Of a DNA stretch of 64,000 nt, positions 36,678 to 46,154 are shown one piece after another. How positions within the stretch are numbered: the first letter of the stretch is position 1; the number at the start of each line of letters is the position of its first letter. The position numbers and the translations under genes were made by a program. Location: contig LUQO01000005.1 of NCBI GenBank assembly GCA_001627865.1, forward strand, positions 1 through 64,000, in the 5' to 3' direction. The stretch is from SAR324 cluster bacterium REDSEA-S27_B3 (GTDB lineage: Bacteria; SAR324; NAC60-12). Below the pieces are notes generated by a model. That model made no database searches. It saw nothing but the letters and a program-made list of their open reading frames with translations, and had not been told where the DNA came from.

Positions 36678-39134
36678 ATGATGATCGTTGAAGTTGCTCT
36701 CAATTTACCCATGCGAAAGTGCTTTGATTATTGTTGGCCAAAGAAACTTGAAAAGACTCCGGAAGCAGGATTGCAGGTATTAGTTCCATTTGGGAGACAG
36801 AAAAAAGGCGGTGTAGTTGTAAGTGTAAAAGAGCATTCGAAATTTCCTGAACTAAAAAATATTGAATCTCTTGTTGATGAGAAACCATTATTTTCTGCAG
36901 AAATCCTAAAATTTACCAAGTGGACTTCCGAGTATTATTTTTGCGGATGGGGTGAAGTGCTTAATGCCGCAATCCCCGGCGGACTTTCCCTGCGTCTCTG
37001 TACGGCATATTTCCCTCAAACTAACCCTCTCCCTGAACTGGACAAACTAAACAAAAAGCTGACCGCTCTTATCTGCAGTCAGCAATCCTGGACTGAACAG
37101 GAATGGCAAAATTGTCGTCCTGATAAAAAAGATCAGCTGATAATGCAGCAATGGATTGAAAAACAGCATATTCACAAAAAGCAGGTTTTAGAGGGTCAAA
37201 AAACAAAACCTAAAATGGAGCGCTGGGTAAGACTACTCTCTGATGATAATACAAAAAAAACTGATAATCGAAGAAAAACTAAACGCCAGCAAATATTTGA
37301 AATTTTAAACGAAAGTCCTGAAATATGCTGGAGCGATATTCAAAGCAGAATCAACACTCCTGCACAAGCATTAAATAAGCTTAAACATGAAGGTCTGATT
37401 GAATTTTTTGAAAAACGTGTTTATCGCCGATTTTTAGATGGAGGACTGCCGGAGATTGAGCCTTTCCTGGAGTTGAATGCTCATCAAAATTCGGTATTTG
37501 AAGAGGTTTCACAATCAATAAAAAATGGATTATACCACACTTATTTACTGGAAGGCGTAACAGGAAGTGGAAAAACGGAAATCTATCTTCATGCAGCACA
37601 AACAACACGGGCAACAGGAAAATCATGTCTTGTTCTTGTTCCTGAAATATCACTTACACCACAGCTTGTCAACCGTTTTCGCTCTCGTTTCGGAGATCAG
37701 GTTGCGGTACTGCATAGTGGCATGGATGATGGTGAGCGGTTTGATGAATGGTCAAGAATACATCAGGGAATGGCATCAATTGTTATTGGAGCACGCAGCG
37801 CTGTATTTGCACCCATGAACAATTTAGGACTGATCGTGGTCGATGAAGAACACGATACTTCCTATAAGCAAAGTGAGAGCCCACGCTATCACGGACGTGA
37901 TGTGGCTATTTATCGCGGATTTATTTCTGGTGCGACTGTTTTGCTTGGTTCCGCGACACCTTCTCTGGAATCCGCAAACAATGTAAATATTGGAAAATAT
38001 AAACTTTTAAGCCTCCCTTCCCGTATCCATCAAGAATTTTTACCGGATGTCAGGCTCTTGGATATGAAAACTGTTACATGCCAAAAGGGTAGCCCTTATT
38101 TTGCCAGTGAATTGGTAGAAGCCCTGCGTCTCAGACTACGAAAAAAAGAACAAAGTATTCTATTTTTGAATCGCCGTGGTTTTGCTCCTTTGGTTTGCTG
38201 TCCAAAATGTGAAACTACTACTACCTGTCCAAATTGCAGCTTGAGTATGGTTTACCATCAAGGTGCAAATCAAATACGCTGCCATCAATGTGATTTGGTA
38301 AAACCTCTACACCAGATATGTCCGGATTGCGGAAGTGACCAGGAGCCACTGATTATCGGCACAGGAACAGAACAAGTTGAAGAGAATCTAAGAATGTTTT
38401 TTCCTGACGCGCGAATTTTAAGAATGGATCGTGACACGTTGCATGGCAAATATGCCCTTTCAAAAATGCATGAGCGAATTCGTAATCATGAGGTGGATAT
38501 TGTTATCGGCACCCAATTAGTAACCAAAGGCCATGACTTTCCGGAAGTGACTCTGGTCGGTGTAATTTTATCCGATTTGTCGCTGAACATTCCGGATTTC
38601 CGAGCAAGTGAAAGGACTTTTCAATTATTGACTCAAGTTGCCGGTCGTGCGGGGAGAGGGCATAAACCTGGAGAGGTACTCATCCAAACACACAACCCTC
38701 GTCATCACAGCCTGCTTTGCTCAAAAGAGCACGACACAGTCCGGTTTCGTGAGCTGGAACTTGAACAGCGAAAAAATCTCAGTATGCCACCATTTAATTC
38801 ATTAACACTGATTTTGTGCAGCAGCCCTCTAGAAGAACGTGCTGAAAAACTAGCAAGAGAAATAGATGAAAAAATCAAAGTGATTATTAAAAATCGCAGA
38901 CAAACACCAATTGATAAAAACCCTGAACATGCTAGTTTCCTTCATGTTAAGATAATCGGCCCCGTAGAAGCGCCAATGAAAAAATTGCGAAACCGATTTC
39001 GCTGGCTGCTACTGCTAAAAGCTGACACTGCAAAACCAATTCTGCATTTATTACCTCAAATTTTTGAAAACCCTCCCAAAACAATGCGTAATGAACTGAT
39101 ACAGATTGATGTGGATCCACACAATTTGATGTAA
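36678..39134 (+). CDS. priA: Primosomal replication restart helicase PriA
   Basis: An 818-aa superfamily 2 helicase that reloads the replisome at collapsed forks. It has an N-terminal DNA-binding domain, Walker A LEGVTGSGKTEIYL (about residues 294-307) and the DEEH box IVVDEEHDTSYKQ. A zinc-binding insert has eight Cys (CCPKCETTTTCPNCS, then RCHQCD and CPDCGS). QVAGRAGRG is motif VI. It starts at the first base after the upstream stop; of the two successive ATGs either may serve. Length is typical or slightly long. Confidence 0.95.
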   Translation: MMIVEVALNLPMRKCFDYCWPKKLEKTPEAGLQVLVPFGRQKKGGVVVSVKEHSKFPELKNIESLVDEKPLFSAEILKFTKWTSEYYFCGWGEVLNAAIPGGLSLRLCTAYFPQTNPLPELDKLNKKLTALICSQQSWTEQEWQNCRPDKKDQLIMQQWIEKQHIHKKQVLEGQKTKPKMERWVRLLSDDNTKKTDNRRKTKRQQIFEILNESPEICWSDIQSRINTPAQALNKLKHEGLIEFFEKRVYRRFLDGGLPEIEPFLELNAHQNSVFEEVSQSIKNGLYHTYLLEGVTGSGKTEIYLHAAQTTRATGKSCLVLVPEISLTPQLVNRFRSRFGDQVAVLHSGMDDGERFDEWSRIHQGMASIVIGARSAVFAPMNNLGLIVVDEEHDTSYKQSESPRYHGRDVAIYRGFISGATVLLGSATPSLESANNVNIGKYKLLSLPSRIHQEFLPDVRLLDMKTVTCQKGSPYFASELVEALRLRLRKKEQSILFLNRRGFAPLVCCPKCETTTTCPNCSLSMVYHQGANQIRCHQCDLVKPLHQICPDCGSDQEPLIIGTGTEQVEENLRMFFPDARILRMDRDTLHGKYALSKMHERIRNHEVDIVIGTQLVTKGHDFPEVTLVGVILSDLSLNIPDFRASERTFQLLTQVAGRAGRGHKPGEVLIQTHNPRHHSLLCSKEHDTVRFRELELEQRKNLSMPPFNSLTLILCSSPLEERAEKLAREIDEKIKVIIKNRRQTPIDKNPEHASFLHVKIIGPVEAPMKKLRNRFRWLLLLKADTAKPILHLLPQIFENPPKTMRNELIQIDVDPHNLM

Positions 39135-39147
39135 AAAAGGTTTGGTG

Positions 39148-39633
39148 ATGACAGAAATCAGAGAGGCAGTTAAAGAAGATTTTGACCAGATTTGGAAAAT
39201 TTTTCACCAAATTGTATCTGCTGGTGAAACCTACCCATATCCAAGGAATACAAGCAAAGAGGAAGCATATCATCTATGGATAACTCTACCGAAAAAAACC
39301 TTTGTCTGTGTAGAAAATCAAATTGTGCTTGGAACGTATTACTTGAAACAAAACAATCCCGGTGGGGGAAGCCATGTCTGTAATTGCGGTTATATGGTTG
39401 GAAATGAAGCCAGAGGGAAAGGTGTGGGATCAATGATGTGTGAGCATTCTCAAAACATTGCCAGAGAACTTGGCTTTAAAGCAATGCAGTTTAACCTGGT
39501 AATATCCAGCAATAAACAGGCAATAAGGTTATGGAAAAAACATGGATTTGATACGGTTGGAAAAATCCCGAAAGCATTTGATCACCCAAAAAATGGTTTT
39601 GTTGACGCACTGGTGATGTATAAATGGCTATAA
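39148..39633 (+). CDS. GNAT-family N-acetyltransferase
   Basis: A 161-aa acetyltransferase. The acetyl-CoA pyrophosphate loop is VGNEARGKGVGSMMCEH (Q/R-x-x-G-x-G/A type), followed by GFKAMQFNLV and a C-terminal AIRLWKKHGFDTVGKIPKAF segment seen in small-molecule (phosphinothricin-type) GNATs. Start ATG 39148 is chosen because AAGG lies seven bases upstream; in-frame TTG and GTG codons sit just before it. It is 13 nt after priA. The substrate is unknown. Confidence 0.8.
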   Translation: MTEIREAVKEDFDQIWKIFHQIVSAGETYPYPRNTSKEEAYHLWITLPKKTFVCVENQIVLGTYYLKQNNPGGGSHVCNCGYMVGNEARGKGVGSMMCEHSQNIARELGFKAMQFNLVISSNKQAIRLWKKHGFDTVGKIPKAFDHPKNGFVDALVMYKWL

Positions 39634-39723
39634 GATATTAATTGGAATGTACTCTGTCAGATTGATTTAAAATGAGAAACGAATACTACTGATTTTTTCA
39701 ACTATTCATCAGTGCTCATGCAG

Positions 39724-40539
39724 TTATACTAACTGCATTTCCAGCGGTTGAAATGCTTCTTCATAATCCGCTATCAACTTCAACTCTTTCCCTGTCCAAT
39801 TGTAATTATTCCATTTGATCCGAAAAGTTTTACATAAACATTCAAGCAGCAGCCTGCACAATTCGACTCTGGAATGTTTTGGATAAATCCCAACAGATTC
39901 AAGCGAATGTATCTCACGACGCAGGTTTTTCTCACGAGCGTATGGGAATATTTGCATAATCTGGGGAATAGAATCTTTGAGTAAAATAGAACCATGCTGC
40001 AAAAACACTCGCGTTGACTGTGCCTTTTTTCGCCGTATAATTCTTACTCGTTGTGCGCTGCCGATTATTTTTCGGCCTTCAATTAAGATTTCATAAGCTG
40101 ATGGTTCAGCAAAACAAATATGAGGTTCCTGATTTTTCTTCAGTGAGGATTTTTTGTGTAATTCCGGATTCAGTCCCAACTCCTTAAAAAAAAGCATAAA
40201 TCCATTGGCAAGGTATTGATAATTATCGAGTACACCTCCAGGGAATTGCTTGTCCAGAACTCCTGCAGTTAAAGAATATGTAAGATCAAATCCATGTAAA
40301 ACTGCTTTTCCACCTGTCATTCTCCGGACAACAGGTATTGCAAGACTCTGACAAGCCTGCAAATCAATTAATGAATCAAGCTGTTCATTTCGACCAAGTG
40401 AAAGAGTCAGGCATTCCCAATCATATAGTCTGAAAATCGGCTGTTCATCATGAGAAAAATTGTCCAGCAGTACCTGATCCGCAGCCATATTAAAACTTCC
40501 GGAACATGGAACATCTTCGATCAGGCGCCAACTATACAT
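39724..40539 (-). CDS. Lipoate/octanoate transferase family protein (LipM/LplA-like)
   Basis: A 271-aa member of the biotin/lipoyl ligase superfamily. VVRRMTGGKAVLHGFDLTYSL matches the R-R-x-T-G-G-x-A-V-x-H motif. CFAEPSAYEILIEGRKIIGSAQR contains the Cys of LipM-type octanoyltransferases (about residue 145) and the Lys-x-x-G-S-A lipoyl-AMP contact. The Cys argues for octanoyl transfer from ACP over ATP-dependent lipoate ligation, but both are possible. It provides lipoylation of GcvH or 2-oxoacid dehydrogenase E2 proteins. It follows ybaB by 16 nt on the minus strand. Confidence 0.8.
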   Translation of the reverse strand: MYSWRLIEDVPCSGSFNMAADQVLLDNFSHDEQPIFRLYDWECLTLSLGRNEQLDSLIDLQACQSLAIPVVRRMTGGKAVLHGFDLTYSLTAGVLDKQFPGGVLDNYQYLANGFMLFFKELGLNPELHKKSSLKKNQEPHICFAEPSAYEILIEGRKIIGSAQRVRIIRRKKAQSTRVFLQHGSILLKDSIPQIMQIFPYAREKNLRREIHSLESVGIYPKHSRVELCRLLLECLCKTFRIKWNNYNWTGKELKLIADYEEAFQPLEMQLV

Positions 40540-40555
40540 CTTTACAATTGACGAG

Positions 40556-40891
40556 TCATGACTTTGGATTCAGTAAGCTTGAAAAATCCATACCTCCAGT
40601 CATTTTCCCAATTTGCTGGCCAAGCGAATTCTGCATATTCTGCTGACTTTTCCTTAGTCCTTCATTGACAGCAGAAAGGATCAAATCCTGGAGTGTTTCA
40701 ATATCATCCACATCAACAACTTCAGGATCAATTTCTATACTTTTTGCCTCCTGTTTTCCATTGAAAGTCATCTTAACCATCTCACCGCCAACAGAGACAT
40801 CAAAAGTCTGTTTAGCCAGTTCTTCCTGCTGCTGTTTCATTGTTTCAGAAAGTTCCTGCGCCTTTTTCATAATTTCATTCATATCAATCAT
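40556..40891 (-). CDS. ybaB: YbaB/EbfC nucleoid-associated protein
   Basis: A 111-aa DNA-binding protein. MIDMNEIMKKAQELSETMKQQQEEL is the helical N-terminus, EAKSIEIDPEVVDVDDIETLQDLILSAVNEG is split across the conserved core, and a Gln/Met-rich C-terminus follows. The position directly downstream of dnaX is the conserved dnaX-ybaB arrangement. recR, the usual third gene, is replaced by the LipM-like gene. Confidence 0.9.
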   Translation of the reverse strand: MIDMNEIMKKAQELSETMKQQQEELAKQTFDVSVGGEMVKMTFNGKQEAKSIEIDPEVVDVDDIETLQDLILSAVNEGLRKSQQNMQNSLGQQIGKMTGGMDFSSLLNPKS

Positions 40892-40948
40892 TTCGTACTC
40901 CGTTTTAATTGTTCACATTATTTAATCAAGCAAATTATTTTGATTTCC

Positions 40949-42943
40949 TCAAGCATCTGATAGTTCAATACTTGTTATTTTACTGTTTTTAAATACAGAA
41001 AGAATATCTTGTACTAATGGAAATTCCATGGCATTTTTGCGCTTTTCTTCTTTCTCATGCTCTAAAAGAATTTGTTCATATTCAGCAATTGTGTGCCGCG
41101 ATGTCTCAGCGATAGTATCCTCACATTTAATTGTGACAGAATGTCCTGTAATTTCTGATACAGCTTTTTCCAATAACTCTATGTGTTGCTGAGTCAGCAT
41201 TTTCGCGTAGTTTTCACTTTTAAAAACCAGTTTCAAATCGGAACCATCCAATTTCTGTGGGACAGCATTTCTCACATAACTTGCCAGTATTGACGAATAT
41301 TTTTGAACCGCCTCGGAAAACTGATACCATTCCTCCGGAGGTTTTTCACTTAACTGTGCTGTATTTTGTAATGCGTCCGAACTCCTCTTTTCTTCGGTTG
41401 GGGAATACGAACTCTCCGTATCACCTTCTATTTGCTGATGAGAATCTTCAGCAACTTTGTCATCTGCCTGAGGAGCCGGTGGTTCCATCACATTAACCAT
41501 TTCCTGATCAACTTGTGAATCGTTTAGTTGCTCCGGATTATAATCACTTAATTCCGCAATCTGCGGTTCGGAAACATTAAAATCCGTTGCGCCCTGTATT
41601 TCTCCAGCAGATTCTTTCTTCCCTGACTGCAACAAGTTTTTGATCATTGATGCGTCAGCTTGAGGTGTGTTTACTGATGGTTCATCTGTAGATATTTGCT
41701 GCTGTAATGATTCTGAATTTGCCTTTTCATTTTCTGTCTGATCCGTTTTATCCTTTTTTTCTGCTTCTGACCGCGGTGTAAACCTGTCGGCAACTGGTTT
41801 ACCTCCGCGTATGTTCTGTATTTCTCTGATCATCTCCGGAAGTCCTACCAGAGGTACAATTGAGGCTATTTGCAAAATAGCCATTTCAAAACATATTTTG
41901 GTATGCGCGCTGCGTTTCATCTGCTCTTCAAGATCAAGCAACACATGAAAAATCTGTTGCAATTCATCTGCACTTACTAATTTTCCCAAAGAAGCAAATG
42001 CCTCCAGATCATCAGAGGAAAGTTCCTGAAACAACGCTGGATTTGTTCCAAGCGTCCGCACAAGTGAAACAGTTTTAATTGTTTGCAATAAATCTGACAA
42101 AATATCATGTACATCATGTCCATGTTCCTGAAGTTTTTGAAAATATTGCAGAGCCTCAGCAGCATTTTTTTTCAGAATTGCCTCTATGAAGGCAAAGCGG
42201 GACTCACTATCTAAAATCCCAAGAATCTGGGCTACTTTCTGGTCAGTGGCAGATGTACCGGTAAAACTGAGAATTTGATCAATTGCAGTAAGCGCGTCCC
42301 TCATTCCTCCGACAGAGTTACGTGCAATCATTTCCAGAGCCTTTCTTGAGAGCTCCAGACTTTCATCCGCCACAACTTTCTCCAGAAAATCTGCCATTTT
42401 TTTTATCGGTATTCGTAAAAAATCATAGCGCTGACAACGAGAAATAATGGTCGCGGGAACTTTATAGGGATCGGTGGTTGCGAAGATAAATTTAACGTGT
42501 GCAGGCGGTTCCTCCAGAGTTTTTAAGAGCGCGTTAAAAGACTCAAGGGTCAGCATGTGTGCTTCATCAATTATGTAAACTTTATAACGGCATCTTGCCG
42601 GCACATAATTCACATTTTCTCGCAGTTCGCGTATATTTTCTATCCCACGGTTGGACGCGGCATCAATTTCATACACGTCAGGAGACGCGTTCTGATTGAT
42701 CTCAAGGCAGTTTTCACAAGTATTACACGGATCCCCATTGTCAGGATTTAGGCAATTTAGTGCACGTGTCAATATCCTTGCCGCACTGGTTTTGCCAACT
42801 CCACGTGATCCTGCGAACAAAAAAGCATGAGCCACTCTGTCAGAGATTACTGCGTTGCGCAGGGTTTGAGCTGCTGTTTCCTGACCAATCAGATCGTCAA
42901 AGCGTGAGGGTCGCAGCTTTCGCGCAAGAACTACATAAGACAT
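40949..42943 (-). CDS. dnaX: DNA polymerase III subunits gamma and tau
   Basis: The clamp-loader ATPase, 664 aa. MSYVVLARKLRPSRFDDLIGQ is the standard start at 42943. A longer in-frame start at 42988 would run into the SRP RNA gene and is rejected. Walker A FAGSRGVGKTSAAR is followed by the zinc-binding Cys set (CLNPDNGDPCNTCENC), Walker B VYIIDEAHML and the sensor segment LLKTLEEPP. After about residue 370 comes a low-complexity Gln/Glu/Ser-rich linker and a C-terminal tau-like domain ending ELSDA. No internal frameshift signal for gamma was recognised. Confidence 0.95.
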   Translation of the reverse strand: MSYVVLARKLRPSRFDDLIGQETAAQTLRNAVISDRVAHAFLFAGSRGVGKTSAARILTRALNCLNPDNGDPCNTCENCLEINQNASPDVYEIDAASNRGIENIRELRENVNYVPARCRYKVYIIDEAHMLTLESFNALLKTLEEPPAHVKFIFATTDPYKVPATIISRCQRYDFLRIPIKKMADFLEKVVADESLELSRKALEMIARNSVGGMRDALTAIDQILSFTGTSATDQKVAQILGILDSESRFAFIEAILKKNAAEALQYFQKLQEHGHDVHDILSDLLQTIKTVSLVRTLGTNPALFQELSSDDLEAFASLGKLVSADELQQIFHVLLDLEEQMKRSAHTKICFEMAILQIASIVPLVGLPEMIREIQNIRGGKPVADRFTPRSEAEKKDKTDQTENEKANSESLQQQISTDEPSVNTPQADASMIKNLLQSGKKESAGEIQGATDFNVSEPQIAELSDYNPEQLNDSQVDQEMVNVMEPPAPQADDKVAEDSHQQIEGDTESSYSPTEEKRSSDALQNTAQLSEKPPEEWYQFSEAVQKYSSILASYVRNAVPQKLDGSDLKLVFKSENYAKMLTQQHIELLEKAVSEITGHSVTIKCEDTIAETSRHTIAEYEQILLEHEKEEKRKNAMEFPLVQDILSVFKNSKITSIELSDA

Positions 42944-42970
42944 GAAGGGAATCCCTTTTTTTAGAAGAGT

Positions 42971-43061
42971 GGCTGAGGAATGCGGCACATCTCCGAAATC
43001 TTAGTGCTGCTTCCGCTAGGATCTGACACGGTTCGAAATTTTCGATTGCGCACCCCCAGCC
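42971..43061 (-). ncRNA. ffs: Small signal recognition particle RNA (4.5S type)
   Basis: On the minus strand the 91-nt segment begins GGCTGGGGGTGCG and ends CGCATTCCTCAGCC. These ends pair to close the long hairpin (one A-G mismatch or bulge, plus G-U pairs). The Ffh-binding core is visible: GTCAG, then ATCC-TAGC-GGA, then AGCAGCAC. This is the conserved domain IV shape, with a UAGC (U-R-R-C type) tetraloop where GGAA is usual. It lies directly upstream of dnaX, a common bacterial location. Ends are set by pairing and may be off by a few bases. Confidence 0.88.
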
Positions 43062-43309
43062 ATAAGAAGTGTTTTGCAGTAACAATCTCAGCATGTGTCA
43101 GGAAAGAACTAAATTCTAATGTATTTCTTGTATATTGGCAATTTGTTTTTCAGCTATTAAAACTATCATCCAACTCATTTCAGCAAATTGTATCCAAATA
43201 TCGATCACAGATTAATTTTATCAGTACTGATTATTCACAAATTTTGCAAATATTGTTAAAATGTGTTTCCGAATAACTATTTTTTTCTACCTGTTTGTTG
43301 GAGTTAGTA

Positions 43310-43996
43310 ATGGCTAAATGGTTGATGGTATCAGATGTAGTTCAATTGCTGCATGTTCCGGAGGCAACCATTTATCGCTGGATACGCCAGGGGGACATCC
43401 CTTGTATCGTTCGCCGTGGGAAATATTACTTCAAACAGTCCACTCTTTTTTCCTGGGCAGAATCAAAGCACATCCACCTTGAAGAACATTTACTTAATAA
43501 GCAAAAGAGAAAACAGGATGTTAAAACCTCACAGTTCCTGCTGGTGGAAGCTCTCAAGGCAGGAAAAGTTTTTCATGATGTTCCTGCCGATTCTATTGAA
43601 ATACTGTTTCAGGAAGTTTCTTCCCGCATGGAATTGTCTCGTTCTGTTTCAGACTCATTAGCCGAACAACTGCTGCAACGAGAAAAAATTTCTTCTACCG
43701 GAATTGGCAACGGTTTTGCTATACCTCATCCAAAAACACCTCTGGGTCAGCAAATAACGCAATCAATGGTTGGAGCATTTTTTTTGCGGACTCCATTGGA
43801 TTTTAAAGCTCCGGACGGGCTGCCTGTCTTTACGGCATTTGTGCTTTTGAGCACAGATTCCCATCATCACCTGCTGTTGCTTTCTCAACTGGCTCGTTTG
43901 CTTGGCAATTCAAAACTGAATGAATTACTCAACAACTCACCTTCATTAGAAATTTTAGTTGAACAATTTGAAAAAACTCTGGCAGAAACAGCTTAA
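43310..43996 (+). CDS. Excisionase-type HTH fused to a PTS EIIA (PtsN-like) domain
   Basis: A 228-aa two-domain protein. Residues about 1-60 are a MerR/excisionase-like winged HTH (MVSDVVQLLHVPEATIYRWI, then GKYYFKQSTLFSWAESK). Residues about 80-225 are an EIIA fructose/nitrogen domain with the phosphorylatable His in GIGNGFAIPHPKTP. Start ATG 43310 follows TTGGAG. The fusion suggests phosphorylation-dependent DNA binding or ion-transport control. Its end overlaps the likely ClC start by up to 38 nt, so the two are probably co-translated and the EIIA may regulate the channel. Confidence 0.82.
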   Translation: MAKWLMVSDVVQLLHVPEATIYRWIRQGDIPCIVRRGKYYFKQSTLFSWAESKHIHLEEHLLNKQKRKQDVKTSQFLLVEALKAGKVFHDVPADSIEILFQEVSSRMELSRSVSDSLAEQLLQREKISSTGIGNGFAIPHPKTPLGQQITQSMVGAFFLRTPLDFKAPDGLPVFTAFVLLSTDSHHHLLLLSQLARLLGNSKLNELLNNSPSLEILVEQFEKTLAETA

Positions 43997-45725
43997 GCTT
44001 TTCCTTCCAAAAAGTTTTGCTGGATCTGACACTGATCTGCTGTCACGCTTCCAGGCAGTCTCAGCGAGAGAATCTCTGGTAATGATGACTGCGGCTCTTG
44101 TTATCGGCCTGATCTGTGGTATTTTCGCGGTTGCACTTAACTGGAGTGTCCATTCATTAAGACTGTTTATCACAGAATTAGAATTAGGTTGGCGTGCTAT
44201 TTTTTTCCCTGCTTTAGGGGCAGGCATTGCGGTTTTTTTGGTGCGCTCAATAATACGTGATTCTGCAGCTCATGGTGTTTCTGATGTGATCAAGGCAATT
44301 GCAATGGGTTCAGAAACTTTGAAGAGACGCATGATTCATTCACGTTTCATCGGCAGTTTACTGACAGTAGGCAGTGGAGGATCAACAGGCTTGGAGGGTC
44401 CTATTGTGAGTATCGGCGGCGCCATTGGTTCAGCCCTTGGGCGATATATAGACATGAATGAGCGTCACAAAAAACTGCTTGTGGGTTATGGTGCAGCAGG
44501 CGCGGTTGCGGGTATTTTTAATGCGCCGCTTACGGGATTAATTTTTTCATTGGAAATAATAATTGGTGAATGGACATATTTAACCATTTTGCCTACTATC
44601 ATTGCCGCAGTTTCAGCGACAGAAATCAGCCGCTTTTTAATGGGAAATAAAATCGCCTTTTATCAGGAAATTGCCGGTTTTTCCATCACCTCCCTGCTTG
44701 CCTGCTTTGTTCTTGGCGCCTTAACAGGAGTTATCTCAATTTTGTTTGCAAGGAGCCTTCAATTCTGGGAAAAAACTTTTTCAAAAATATCTCATATTTT
44801 TTGGTTACGAGCGGCAATCGGCGGTTTAGCCGTTGGTACAATTGGATTTTTTATGCCGGAAGTTTTGTCTGAAGGATATGCAACCACACAGTCATTTCTA
44901 ACTGACATCATTCGACCGGAACTGGGCTTTGTACTGTTGTTTGTGCTGCTCAAGTTCCTTGCCTGTGGTATTACTCTGGGCAGCGGCGGAATAGGAGGTG
45001 TGTTTGCGCCAAGCCTTGTGATTGGAAGCGGTGTAGGTTTGGCTTTTGGCATGATATTGCATTTGCTGCCGCTGGATGGTGTCGCAGAGGATGCTGCTTT
45101 TGCTTTGGCAGGCATGGCTGGAATGGTCGCGGGAGTCATGCATGGCCCATTGACCGGTATATTTCTGGTTATGGAATCAACACGTGGATATTCAATGATT
45201 TTACCGCTAATGCTGACTGCCAGCAGCGCCATGGTTATAAGTTCATTTTTTGAAAAAGGATCTGTTTACACACAGGCTTTGATTAAACAGGGAAGTTTAA
45301 TCCGGCGTGGTACGGATAGATACCTGCTGCATCATCTGAATATTGTGGACATACTGGATAAAGATTTCATCACAATTCGTGAAGATTTGCTTCTCAAGGA
45401 TTTTGTTGACGAATTTAAGAAATCACATCGCAACTATTTCCCTGTGCTGAACAATGAGCAGCAATGTGTTGGAGTAGTATTTCTTGATGACATACGTCCT
45501 CACCTTTTTGACACAAGTTTGTACGAACTGGTCACGATGGGCTCTGTCATGCGATCATTGCCTGTGATAAATCTTCATGAGCCGATCAGTGCGGCATTAA
45601 ACAAGTTTGAAACTTCTAAAGCCTGGTCATTACCTGTTGTGGAGGGAGAAAAATTTTTAGGAATGCTTTCCAAGTCAACACTCTTTGATCATTACAGAAG
45701 GGAGTTGCAAATTCAGGAAATTTAA
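43959..45725 (+). CDS. ClC-family chloride channel/antiporter with C-terminal CBS pair
   Basis: A 588-aa membrane protein with ClC selectivity-filter motifs: GSGGSTGLEGPIVSIGG (about residues 138-153; the gating-type Glu is present in GLEGP), AAGAVAGIFNAPLTGLIFSLE, and GSGGIGGVFAPSLVIG. The C-terminal ~150 residues contain two CBS domains (IVDILDKDFITIREDLLLK and SVMRSLPVINLHEPISAAL). The start is uncertain: TTG at 43959 or a nearby TTG inside the upstream gene, since no ATG occurs before the first helix. Whether it is a channel or an H+/Cl- antiporter cannot be read from the sequence. Confidence 0.88.
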   Translation: MNNLKKLWQKQLKLFLPKSFAGSDTDLLSRFQAVSARESLVMMTAALVIGLICGIFAVALNWSVHSLRLFITELELGWRAIFFPALGAGIAVFLVRSIIRDSAAHGVSDVIKAIAMGSETLKRRMIHSRFIGSLLTVGSGGSTGLEGPIVSIGGAIGSALGRYIDMNERHKKLLVGYGAAGAVAGIFNAPLTGLIFSLEIIIGEWTYLTILPTIIAAVSATEISRFLMGNKIAFYQEIAGFSITSLLACFVLGALTGVISILFARSLQFWEKTFSKISHIFWLRAAIGGLAVGTIGFFMPEVLSEGYATTQSFLTDIIRPELGFVLLFVLLKFLACGITLGSGGIGGVFAPSLVIGSGVGLAFGMILHLLPLDGVAEDAAFALAGMAGMVAGVMHGPLTGIFLVMESTRGYSMILPLMLTASSAMVISSFFEKGSVYTQALIKQGSLIRRGTDRYLLHHLNIVDILDKDFITIREDLLLKDFVDEFKKSHRNYFPVLNNEQQCVGVVFLDDIRPHLFDTSLYELVTMGSVMRSLPVINLHEPISAALNKFETSKAWSLPVVEGEKFLGMLSKSTLFDHYRRELQIQEI

Positions 45726-45868
45726 AAAAAATTCATGAATCACTTGAAATTTTTTCCTGTTAACCTAACTTTACATAACCCTGTTTGTTTGCATAGAAGA
45801 ATTGGGATTGATACATATCTATAGTACAACTTATAATTTTCAACCCTAAACCGAGTTTAAAGGGAGTT

Positions 45869-46144
45869 ATGAACAAATCAGAATTGATCGAAGAACTGGC
45901 GGAACGTACCGGTCATAGCCCGAAGTTAACGGACAAGATTGTGCGCATCTTTTTTGACCGCATCAAATATGCTCTCAAAGTCAATGATAAAGTGGAAATC
46001 CGAGGATTTGGTTCTTTTAATTTGAAGAAATATAAGGGTTACACCGGAAGGAATCCTAAAACTGGAGAAACAGTGGAAGTAAATCAAAAACAACTTCCTG
46101 TGTTCCGGACCGGCAAAGATTTACGCATCCGTGTAAATAAGTAA
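45869..46144 (+). CDS. HU/IHF-family DNA-bending protein
   Basis: A 91-aa member of the HU/IHF family, IHF-like in its arm. NKSELIEELAERTGHSP is the dimerisation helix region, RGFGSFNLKKYKGYTGRNPKTGE covers the DNA-contacting beta arm with the GRNPKTGE turn, and VFRTGKDLRIRVNK ends the body. The ATG is preceded by AAAGGGAG. It is monocistronic, converging on fliM with a 10-nt gap. Which IHF subunit or HU it represents cannot be settled. Confidence 0.9.
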   Translation: MNKSELIEELAERTGHSPKLTDKIVRIFFDRIKYALKVNDKVEIRGFGSFNLKKYKGYTGRNPKTGETVEVNQKQLPVFRTGKDLRIRVNK

Positions 46145-46154
46145 CACGGGGAAA

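Noticed and set aside
42944-42988. N-terminally extended dnaX start
   Set aside because: The extension enters the SRP RNA gene and adds residues not typical of DnaX. The ATG at 42943 gives the standard MSYVVLARKLRP start.
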